Assembly (NCBI GenBank): GCA_900546285.1 | Contig: URCJ01000054.1 | Coordinates: 1 to 9,368, forward strand | From: an uncultured Solobacterium sp. | GTDB lineage: Bacteria; Bacillota_I; Bacilli_A; Erysipelotrichales; Erysipelotrichaceae | DNA length: 9,368 nt | Direction of reading: 5' to 3' | Shown here: in pieces, positions 4,028-9,368 of the stretch | Layout: the number at the start of each line of letters is the position of its first letter | How positions within the stretch are numbered: the first letter of the stretch is position 1 | Translations under genes and position numbers: made by a program | The notes under the pieces: generated by a model | What the model was told of the DNA's origin: nothing | Seen by the model: only the letters and a program-made list of their open reading frames with translations | Databases searched by the model: none

Positions 4028-5885
4028 TGCGATTGTCGTTGGTGCAGGTCATGCTGGTGTTGAAGCCGCAATGGCTCTAGCTCATGGTGGCAAGAAGACT
4101 GCCTTAGTAACTATATCTTTTAGTCATATTGCCAACATGCCATGTAACCCTTCTATTGGCGGTCCTGCCAAGGGTATTGTGGTAAGAGAAGTTGATGCCT
4201 TAGGTGGAGTTATGCCACGAGTTGCTGATTTAACAGCTTTACAATTTAAGATGTTAAATACTACTAAGGGGCCAGGTGTTTGGAGTATGCGTGTGCAATC
4301 TGATAAGAATGCTTATTCTTTGATGATGCAAGATCTTTGTATGCATACTGAAAACTTAACATTATATGAGGATATTGTTGAGGAAGTCTTGGCTGAAGAT
4401 AAGAAGATTACAGGTGTTAGACTTCAAAAAAATGGAATCTTAGAATCTAACATTGTAGTATTAACAACAGGTACTTATATGGACTCTTGTAGAATGGTAA
4501 GTGCTACTGTTACGCCAGGTGGCCCTGATAATGAGCCTACTACTAAGAATTTAAGTGAATCTTTAAGAAAATTAGGCATTAAATTATTTAGATTAAAAAC
4601 AGGTACACCAGCTAGAGTATTAACTAGTTCTATTGATTTTTCTAAGACTAGTCTAGAAGAAGGCAGTAAGCGTTTTATTAGATTTAGCGAAGATACAAAA
4701 GAAGATGAGGTTAGATCGATTGAGGAACAAATGCCTTGTTACTTAACTTATACAACAGAGAAGACTAAAGAGATTGTATTAGCTAACTTAAATAAGTCTT
4801 CTATGTATTCAGGTGTTGTCAAGGGTGTGGGACCTAGATATTGTCCATCTTTTGAAGATAAGATTGTAAGATTTTCTGATAAAGAAAGACATCAATTATT
4901 CCTAGAGCCATTAGATGCCACAAATGAATTAACATATGTACAAGGTTTCTCTACTTCAATGCCATATGATGTACAAGAAGAAATGGTACATTCAGTAATT
5001 GGTTTAGAGAATTGTAAGATTATCAAGTATGCATATGCCATTGAATATGATGCGATAGATCCTTTACAAGTTAAAGCATCTCTAGAAATGAAAGATATTG
5101 ATGGCTTGTTTATTGGTGGTCAAATACTTGGTACTTCAGGTTATGAGGAGGCGGCAGGTCTAGGTATGATGGCGGGTATTAATGCCCTTAGAAAACTAAA
5201 TAATAAGGAGCCTTTAGTCTTGAAAAGAGATGAGGCTTATATTGGTGTTATGATTGATGATTTAGTAACTAAGGGTACTAATGAACCATATCGTTTATTG
5301 ACAAGTAGAGCTGAGTATCGTTTGTTGATGAGACATGATAATGCTGAGAATAGATTAATTAAATATGGTCATGAGAATGGTTTGATTAGTGAAAAGAGAT
5401 ATCAAAGATATCTTGATAAGGTTGATCAAAAGAATTCTTTGATTACTTATTTAAAGAATAGTAAGGTAGATTATTCAACTGGTATTGGTGAGTATTTAAA
5501 TAGCTTGGGTTTTGAAGAAGATAGTATGAAGTCTTTTAATGCCTATGAGCTTGTGAAAAGACCTGGTGTTGAGTGCAAAGAAGTATTGAAGTTTTTAAAT
5601 AATGATTCTTATGATGATGAGGTAGTCTTTAATACTCAAATTGAAATAAGATATGAGGGGTATATTCAAAAGGCTCGTAAAGAGGCTGATAAGATGTTGA
5701 AGATGGATGGCATGAAGTTACCACAGGATATTGATTATAGTAAGGTGGATAACTTAAGACTTGAGGCTAGACAAAAGCTTAATCAAGTTAAACCATTTAC
5801 ACTAGGCCAGGCAAGTAGAATCTCAGGTATTAATCCTGCAGATTTAAATGTGTTGGCAGTATATATAAAGGAACATAAGATTTAA
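4020..5885 (+). CDS. mnmG: tRNA uridine-5-carboxymethylaminomethyl(34) synthesis enzyme MnmG (GidA)
   Basis: MnmG works with the GTPase MnmE to build the (carboxymethyl)aminomethyl group on U34 of several tRNAs, using FAD, NADH, methylenetetrahydrofolate and glycine or ammonium. It is cytoplasmic. At 621 residues it is full length (E. coli 629). The FAD-binding dinucleotide fold starts at once with VVGAGHAGVEAA (G8, G10, G13). The signature CNPSIGGPAKG follows at 42-52, then REVDALGG (56-63), GTPARV (195-200) and GPRYCPSFEDK at 271-281, where C275 corresponds to the catalytic-region cysteine of E. coli. SGYEEAAGLGMMAGINA completes the FAD site, and the C-terminal helical domain binds MnmE and tRNA. 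The first codons overlap the previous gene by eight bases; the ribosome site is weak (GCGGGTG), so translation is probably coupled. mnmE is not in the window. The protein is intact. Confidence 0.98.
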   Translation: MFDAIVVGAGHAGVEAAMALAHGGKKTALVTISFSHIANMPCNPSIGGPAKGIVVREVDALGGVMPRVADLTALQFKMLNTTKGPGVWSMRVQSDKNAYSLMMQDLCMHTENLTLYEDIVEEVLAEDKKITGVRLQKNGILESNIVVLTTGTYMDSCRMVSATVTPGGPDNEPTTKNLSESLRKLGIKLFRLKTGTPARVLTSSIDFSKTSLEEGSKRFIRFSEDTKEDEVRSIEEQMPCYLTYTTEKTKEIVLANLNKSSMYSGVVKGVGPRYCPSFEDKIVRFSDKERHQLFLEPLDATNELTYVQGFSTSMPYDVQEEMVHSVIGLENCKIIKYAYAIEYDAIDPLQVKASLEMKDIDGLFIGGQILGTSGYEEAAGLGMMAGINALRKLNNKEPLVLKRDEAYIGVMIDDLVTKGTNEPYRLLTSRAEYRLLMRHDNAENRLIKYGHENGLISEKRYQRYLDKVDQKNSLITYLKNSKVDYSTGIGEYLNSLGFEEDSMKSFNAYELVKRPGVECKEVLKFLNNDSYDDEVVFNTQIEIRYEGYIQKARKEADKMLKMDGMKLPQDIDYSKVDNLRLEARQKLNQVKPFTLGQASRISGINPADLNVLAVYIKEHKI

Positions 5886-6878
5886 ATGAATAAGATAAGC
5901 GTTCTTGGAGCAGGTACTTTCGGTATTTCATTAGCTAGATTGTTGGCTAATAAGGGTTTTGAGGTGACTGTTTATGTTCACAACGAAACAAAGGCTCAGT
6001 TGTTAAGAGAAACAAGACGTCATGAGCGTTTTAAGGATGTTTTACTTCCTAGTAGTATTGTCTATACTTCTGATTTAAAGGAAGCTTTTAAAGATAAAGA
6101 GATGATTGTTTATGCGATACCTTCTACTAGTATTCGTGAGGTAGCATCTTTAAGTAAGGAATATGTTGAGGATGGTCAATATATTGTGGATGTTGCCAAG
6201 GGTATGGAGAAGGATAGTCTTTTAACTTTAACAGAAGTTATTGATGATGTTTATAAGAATGATACTTTAAAGTATGTTGTCTTAAGTGGCCCTACTCATG
6301 CTGAAGAGGTTATTAAGGATATGCCTACTGCAATTGTAGCTGCTAGTAAGGATTTAGAGGCTGCCAAGGTTGTACAAGAGACTTTTTCTGTTGATTTCTT
6401 TAGAGTTTATACTAATGAAGATATTAGGGGTATTGAGATTTGTGGTGCCTTAAAGAATATTATGGCAATAGCTGCAGGTTTGTCTGATGGCTTGGGTTTT
6501 GGTGATAATGCCAAGGCTGCTTTAATCACAAGAGGTTTACAAGAGATTAAAAGACTTGGTACTAAGATGGGTTGTCAGAATGATACTTTCTTTGGCTTAG
6601 CGGGTATTGGTGATTTGATTGTTACTTGTACCAGTGTTCATAGCCGTAATAATTGTTTTGGTCATTTATTAGGTGAAGGTAAGACAATTGATGAGGCTAA
6701 GAAGGAAATTGGGATGGTAGTAGAGGGTTTGAATGCTTTGCCTGCCGCCATTGAATTAGCTGATAAGTATAATGTTGAGATGCCAATTACAAGTATGTTG
6801 TCTAAGATTGTCTATGAGGGTTTAGATCCTTATGTTGGTGTTAATCAATTGTTTAAGAGGGAATTGAAGAGTGAATAA
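5886..6878 (+). CDS. gpsA: NAD(P)-dependent glycerol-3-phosphate dehydrogenase GpsA
   Basis: GpsA reduces dihydroxyacetone phosphate to sn-glycerol-3-phosphate, the backbone of membrane phospholipids and lipoteichoic acid. The protein has 330 residues, the normal length. The Rossmann motif GAGTFG is at 8-13; VDVAKGMEKDS at 101-111 carries K106; LSGPTHAEEV is at 133-142. The C-terminal domain has EICGALKNIMAIAAG (184-198) with catalytic K190, then GLGFGDNAKAALITRG and GLAGIGDLIVTCTS (237-250). All expected active-site residues are present. The ATG follows the mnmG stop codon with no base between them; the nearest AAGGA is over 12 bases upstream, so initiation likely depends on ribosomes finishing mnmG. 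The gene overlaps the next one by eight bases. Confidence 0.97.
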   Translation: MNKISVLGAGTFGISLARLLANKGFEVTVYVHNETKAQLLRETRRHERFKDVLLPSSIVYTSDLKEAFKDKEMIVYAIPSTSIREVASLSKEYVEDGQYIVDVAKGMEKDSLLTLTEVIDDVYKNDTLKYVVLSGPTHAEEVIKDMPTAIVAASKDLEAAKVVQETFSVDFFRVYTNEDIRGIEICGALKNIMAIAAGLSDGLGFGDNAKAALITRGLQEIKRLGTKMGCQNDTFFGLAGIGDLIVTCTSVHSRNNCFGHLLGEGKTIDEAKKEIGMVVEGLNALPAAIELADKYNVEMPITSMLSKIVYEGLDPYVGVNQLFKRELKSE

Positions 6879-7662
6879 TATTTTAGAGAAAATTACATTG
6901 TCTAGTCTTATTGAGAGTATTATTGTAGCTTTATTTACTATTCTTTTTCTAAGGTTTTTAACCAAGATTAATAAGAAGTATTTGACTAAGCATGAAGACA
7001 ATAGTCAGATGAATGGGCTTGTTAAGGTTTCGTTTCAGGTGGTTAAGACAATTATTATAGCTTGTGCTATTTTAATGGTTTTAGAAATAAATGGTATTAA
7101 TGTAACTTCTTTAGTAGCTGGTCTAGGTCTTGCCAGTGCTGCAGTTGGTTTAGCTTTACAAGACTTTTTAAAAGACAGTATTATGGGTGCTCATATTGTG
7201 TCTGATCATTTCTTTAGTGTTGGCGATACGGTTAAGTATAATGACCTAGTTGGTGTGATTGAAAACTTTAATATGAAGACTACTAAGATTAGAAACTTGG
7301 CTGATAATAGTGTCTTGAGCATTTGTAATAGAAATATTTCAGAGATTACAAAATTATCTGATATAGCTAAGGTGGATATTGATTTACCTTTAGCATATGA
7401 AGAAGATTTTGAAAGGGTTGATGTTGTCTTGAATACTATCATTAAAAAGATTGGTGAGATGGATAATGTACAAGATGCACAGTATTTAGGTACTGATGCC
7501 TTCCTTGATTCAGCCATTGTCTATAAGTTAAGGTTTTATTGTCCAAGAAGTGAGATGTATGATTTAAGAAGGTTGGCATTGAGAATTATTCAAATCGAAT
7601 TAAGAGATAATGATATGTCAATTCCTTATAATAAGCTTGATGTGCATTATGAAGAAGTTTAA
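6871..7662 (+). CDS. MscS-family small-conductance mechanosensitive channel
   Basis: This is a membrane channel that opens under high membrane tension and lets solutes out after hypo-osmotic shock. The protein has 263 residues, near the E. coli MscS size (286). Three membrane segments are visible: about 11-30, 54-73 and the pore-lining helix 79-106, which has the alternating small-residue pattern VAGLGLASAAVGLALQDFL. The beta domain follows with FSVGDTVKYNDLVGVIENF (115-133) and the typical KTTKIRNLADNSVLSICN stretch. The mixed alpha/beta C-terminal domain runs from about 165 to 263. Translation begins at GTG, eight bases inside gpsA, with AGAGGG (6855-6860) ten bases ahead. Placement after gpsA links it to the envelope only loosely. 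The symbol is withheld because the family has many paralogues. Confidence 0.93.
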   Translation: MNNILEKITLSSLIESIIVALFTILFLRFLTKINKKYLTKHEDNSQMNGLVKVSFQVVKTIIIACAILMVLEINGINVTSLVAGLGLASAAVGLALQDFLKDSIMGAHIVSDHFFSVGDTVKYNDLVGVIENFNMKTTKIRNLADNSVLSICNRNISEITKLSDIAKVDIDLPLAYEEDFERVDVVLNTIIKKIGEMDNVQDAQYLGTDAFLDSAIVYKLRFYCPRSEMYDLRRLALRIIQIELRDNDMSIPYNKLDVHYEEV

Positions 7663-7807
7663 TTTGTATTATATAAGTTCACTATTATTCTTTTTGGTGG
7701 CGATATTACAATTTGTGGATAAGAGTGAACATTCTCTTCCTGTGGTATGGCTATGTCTTAGTGTCTGTTTCTTGAGCTTAGGTATTAACCAGAATAAGAA
7801 GAATTAA
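7649..7807 (+). CDS. Small two-helix membrane protein, unknown function
   Basis: The product is 52 residues, beginning MKKFNLYY. Two hydrophobic segments (about 6-23 and 29-46) are joined by the short polar turn DKSEHSLP, and the tail is basic (NQNKKN), suggesting both ends face the cytoplasm. The start overlaps the end of the MscS gene by 14 bases, and the stop lies one base before the next ATG. An earlier in-frame ATG at 7610 would add a stretch buried in the MscS gene and is less likely. No strong ribosome site is seen, so translation coupling is assumed. No family is recognised. Confidence 0.65.
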   Translation: MKKFNLYYISSLLFFLVAILQFVDKSEHSLPVVWLCLSVCFLSLGINQNKKN

Positions 7808-7808
7808 T

Positions 7809-8120
7809 ATGGGATTTATTATTTGGACAATAATATCAATTTTCTTTGTGTATATAGGAATAACAACCCGTAGAAGTAGTATACCAGTTAACTTATTTAC
7901 TTTTAGTGATGTACCTAAGGTAAATGATGTTAAGGGATATAATAAAGCTGTCTCTAATTTGTGGTTGGTGTTTACATTATTGTTTGAAATGATTGGTATT
8001 TCATTATTATTCATTAAACAGAACTCACCGCTTGTCATATTAGTGGTATTAGGAGTGGTATTCCTGGTTATTGGTATGATGATTGTGTATACAAAGATTG
8101 AGAGTAAATATATGGTTTAA
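7809..8120 (+). CDS. Small three-helix membrane protein, DUF3784-like
   Basis: The product has 103 residues with hydrophobic segments at about 2-19, 49-69 and 73-94. The loop between the first two carries RRSSIPVNLF and VPKVNDVKGYNKAVSNLW. The 'V.DVKGYNKAVSNLW' pattern resembles small Bacillota membrane proteins grouped as DUF3784; this is from memory of the pattern and not checked. AAGAAG is 11-12 bases upstream of the ATG and the preceding stop codon is one base away. It is the last gene of the operon: its stop codon lies inside the left arm of the terminator hairpin. Function unknown. Confidence 0.82.
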   Translation: MGFIIWTIISIFFVYIGITTRRSSIPVNLFTFSDVPKVNDVKGYNKAVSNLWLVFTLLFEMIGISLLFIKQNSPLVILVVLGVVFLVIGMMIVYTKIESKYMV

Positions 8121-8156
8121 AACTTGTTTGTTTAACTTGGACAAACAAGTTTTAAA
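8116..8156 (+). terminator. Rho-independent terminator closing the pyrR-mnmG-gpsA operon
   Basis: TTTAAAACTTGTTTGT (8116-8131) pairs perfectly with ACAAACAAGTTTTAAA (8141-8156) around the nine-base loop TTAACTTGG. The core stem ACTTGTTTGT/ACAAACAAGT is followed by TTTT. The left arm includes the stop codon of the last gene (8118-8120). No other strong hairpin interrupts the run from 3148 onward. Confidence 0.8.
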
Positions 8157-8176
8157 TATAACGAAATACATGTTAT

Positions 8177-8242
8177 ACCATGGACAAGGAAAAGATTAAT
8201 ATCATTGTAATAACTATCCAATTTTCTATTCTAGTCCATGGT
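8177..8242 (+). other. Long-range inverted repeat in the gap before tetR
   Basis: ACCATGGAC (8177-8185) and GTCCATGGT (8234-8242) are perfect 9-bp arms 48 bases apart. Inside them GAAAA (8189-8193) faces TTTTC (8222-8226), allowing a second stem. The rest of the 8157-8277 gap holds no recognisable gene; two short frames here (24 and 18 codons) have no ribosome site. It could be a structured RNA, a remnant of a mobile element, or chance. Confidence 0.3.
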
Positions 8243-8277
8243 CACAGGTGTTGACTTTTGTGTTAGTTCGATGGTGC

Positions 8278-8307
8278 TTGACAAGAAAGGGTAATTAGAA
8301 TTAATAT
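8278..8307 (+). promoter_or_regulatory. Promoter of tetR
   Basis: A consensus -35 TTGACA (8278-8283) is followed after 18 bases by -10 TAATAT (8302-8307). Transcription should start near 8314, within the first operator palindrome, giving a short leader before the ATG at 8348. Confidence 0.8.
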
Positions 8308-8332
8308 AACATTGTTATATAACACTGTTATA
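8305..8332. promoter_or_regulatory. Double palindromic operator for the TetR-family repressor
   Basis: Two perfect 15-bp palindromes with the consensus TATAACAnTGTTATA occupy 8305-8319 and 8318-8332, sharing two bases, so their centres are 13 bp apart. They overlap the -10 box and the expected transcription start. This is the usual layout for autorepression by a TetR-family dimer, here perhaps two dimers side by side. A lone half-site TGTTATA lies at 8171-8177. Confidence 0.85.
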
Positions 8333-8347
8333 TTTTTATGAGGAAGT

Positions 8348-8971
8348 ATGGCTACAAAGGCAGAAGAAACACAAAGAAACATATTAGAGACAGCTAAGAA
8401 ACATTTTTTAAATGATGGTTTAACTGGGGCTTCACTTAGAAATATTGTTAAAGATGCAGGACTTACAACTGGTGCTTTTTATAAGTATTATCCAACTAAG
8501 GAAGCTTTGTTTGATGCGTTAACCGATCCATATTTAAAAACGTTATATGAAATTTATGACCAAGTAGTTAGTGAGTTTGAAAAGTTATCGGCTGATGATC
8601 AGACAAAGAGCGTGGCTTCTATGTCAAATGATGGTATGGAACAAATGCTAGATTATGTCTATGATCATTATGATAATTTTAAACTGTTATTGAAGTGCGG
8701 TGATAGTGGTAAGTATGAGGATTTTATACATGGAATGGTTAATAGAGAAATAGAATCAAGTCATAGGTATCTAGAGAAGATGAAAGAAGAGGGCGTTGAA
8801 ATACCTGTGGTTGAAGATAGTCTTATGCATATGATTTATACTGGTTTCTTCTCGTCAATATTTCAAATTATAGAACATGATTTTGATAAACAGAGTGCAA
8901 TTAAAAATATTAGTCAGCTAAAGCAGTTTAATATTGGTGGCTTTGAGAGATTGTGGAATATTAAGTTTTAA
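8348..8971 (+). CDS. TetR/AcrR-family transcriptional repressor
   Basis: A 207-residue regulator. The N-terminal DNA-binding domain is typical: the helix-turn-helix lies at about 25-48 (LTGASLRNIVKDAGLTTGAF) followed by YKYYPTKEALFDAL. Residues ~60-207 are helical and would form the dimer and ligand-binding domain, with QMLDYVYDHYDNFKLLLKC as a recognisable stretch of the type found beside ABC exporters in gut Bacillota. Ribosome site GAGGAAG is at 8340-8346. The promoter and double operator directly upstream indicate autorepression. The natural partner genes would be the ABC exporter starting at 9034, which is destroyed, so the repressor may now control only itself or distant sites. The ligand is unknown. 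Confidence 0.94.
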   Translation: MATKAEETQRNILETAKKHFLNDGLTGASLRNIVKDAGLTTGAFYKYYPTKEALFDALTDPYLKTLYEIYDQVVSEFEKLSADDQTKSVASMSNDGMEQMLDYVYDHYDNFKLLLKCGDSGKYEDFIHGMVNREIESSHRYLEKMKEEGVEIPVVEDSLMHMIYTGFFSSIFQIIEHDFDKQSAIKNISQLKQFNIGGFERLWNIKF

Positions 8972-9005
8972 TAGGTGGGTAGTACCACTTATTATATTAG
9001 GATGT

Positions 9006-9023
9006 AGTTAGCTAGTGCTAACT
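9006..9023 (+). promoter_or_regulatory. Small hairpin directly before the ABC gene ribosome site
   Basis: AGTTAGC (9006-9012) and GCTAACT (9017-9023) form a 7-bp stem with a TAGT loop. The perfect GGAGGAG ribosome site (9024-9030) begins at the next base. It has no U-run, so it is not a terminator; it may stabilise or separate the downstream part of the transcript. Confidence 0.35.
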
Positions 9024-9033
9024 GGAGGAGATT

Positions 9034-9114
9034 ATGAAAGAAAAGAAAAAATCTACATTAACTTGGATACTAGAGTGGGCAAGTAGACTATATGTATGGA
9101 GAAGCACTGTATAA
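9034..9114 (+). pseudogene. Truncated start of an ABC exporter (permease-ATPase) gene
   Basis: ATG at 9034 follows GGAGGAG with a good spacer. The first codons read MKEKKKSTLTWILEWAS, the familiar start of fused membrane/ATPase ABC exporter subunits (lysine-rich tip, then STL.WILE.A). After about codon 17-18 the frame runs into unrelated sequence and stops at TAA 9112-9114. No transmembrane helices or nucleotide-binding domain remain. Being 62 bases after tetR and in the same direction, it was probably the first of the repressed transporter genes. The identification rests on a short segment. Confidence 0.6.
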
Positions 9115-9280
9115 GCCTGAAATGAAAGAAGGGAATCCTATAAGGTTATATAGTTTGGATGAAATCACGGAGATATTCGGTAAGTTAGGACTTCGTATTT
9201 GTAACAGCTTTGCTGATTTTAGTGGAAAGCCGAGTTCTGATAATGATATTCAATTGATGGTTTATTCCATACGGGAATAA
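9074..9280 (+). pseudogene. C-terminal remnant of a class I SAM-dependent methyltransferase
   Basis: The frame open from 9074 to the TAA at 9278-9280 encodes about 68 residues. From VDYMYGEALYKPEM onward it matches the last part of class I methyltransferases common in Bacillota: NPIRLYSLDEITEIFGKLGL, then ICNSFADFSGKPSS and the closing DIQLMVYSIRE (the final beta strands). The SAM-binding half (GxGxG and the following acidic strand) is absent. It joins the ABC fragment at roughly 9075-9090 in a different frame. Translation from the ATG at 9092 would yield 62 residues but there is no ribosome site. A living gene is unlikely. Confidence 0.75.
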
Positions 9281-9314
9281 ATCTTCATCAAATCTTTATT
9301 TTTTTCTGTTAGGT

Positions 9315-9340
9315 TATATTTCAGTAAGAAATGAAATATA
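9315..9340. promoter_or_regulatory. Inverted repeat before the right-edge gene
   Basis: TATATTTCA (9315-9323) and TGAAATATA (9332-9340) are perfect 9-bp arms around eight bases. The symmetry and its place just upstream of a ribosome site suggest an operator for the next gene. A T-rich run (9297-9305) precedes it without a hairpin. The rest of 9281-9358 shows nothing else. Confidence 0.45.
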
Positions 9341-9358
9341 GAAGGAAGGATAGTAAAG

Positions 9359-9368
9359 ATGGAAATGA
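9359..9368 (+). CDS. Start of a rightward gene, cut by the window edge
   Basis: ATG at 9359 follows GAAGGAAGGA (9341-9350), a strong purine-rich ribosome site with eight bases spacing. Only M-E-M is visible. Product unknown. Confidence 0.45.

Noticed and set aside
4011..4030. UGA read as tryptophan (Mollicute-type code)
   Set aside because: TGA ends the Fic and HPt-like genes at sensible places, and conserved tryptophans in this window use TGG.
7206..7517. Minus-strand open frame inside the MscS gene
   Set aside because: It is opposite a conserved coding region and no motif is visible.
7778..8038. Minus-strand open frame opposite the last operon gene
   Set aside because: It is an antisense shadow of the three-helix membrane protein, which has the better start context and operon spacing.
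8180..8254. A 24-codon open frame in the gap before tetR
   Set aside because: It has no ribosome site, no recognisable family and is no longer than expected by chance; the paired arms explain part of its sequence.
9092..9280. A small 62-residue gene starting at the internal ATG
   Set aside because: The product is the tail of a methyltransferase fold lacking the SAM-binding half, with no ribosome site; it is treated as a pseudogene.

Overview
The window is AT-rich bacterial DNA with strong AGGAGG-type ribosome binding sites, short or overlapping intergenic gaps and standard stop-codon use (UGA terminates). The genes fit a low-GC Bacillota, plausibly of the Erysipelotrichia type. The species cannot be set from sequence alone.

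Region 1 (1-3147) looks like an accessory island read leftward. It holds a class II Fic protein (AMPylator-like, with N-terminal inhibitory helix and C-terminal winged helix) and an AAA ATPase of the ATPase_2/DUF234 type, whose C-terminus keeps a PD-(D/E)xK nuclease-like D...ExK pattern. Each gene has its own palindromic control region. The Fic gene has an extended -10 box placed inside a perfect 13-bp inverted repeat built on TTATATGCAGAAA, with more copies of the motif upstream. The ATPase has two tandem near-identical stem-loop palindromes, the nearer one touching its ribosome binding site. A ~75-bp imperfect direct repeat lies on both sides of the ATPase gene, suggesting that the ATPase segment was inserted or that a duplication occurred. 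Short open frames around 2881-3109 look like debris of older genes.

Region 2 (3148-8156) is a tightly packed rightward housekeeping operon: pyrR, a small protein resembling an HPt domain without its histidine, mnmG (tRNA wobble uridine modification), gpsA (glycerol-3-phosphate for phospholipids), an MscS-type channel and two small membrane proteins. The genes overlap or abut throughout, and the run closes at a 16-bp terminator hairpin. PyrR stands here without any pyr biosynthetic gene.

Region 3 (8157-9368) carries a TetR-family repressor with a consensus promoter and a double 15-bp palindromic operator just downstream of the -10 box. The gene it would be expected to control is ruined. The start of an ABC exporter gene (about 17 codons with a perfect ribosome binding site) runs straight into the last ~62-67 codons of a class I SAM methyltransferase in another frame, which is the scar of a large deletion. 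A new gene appears to begin at the right edge.
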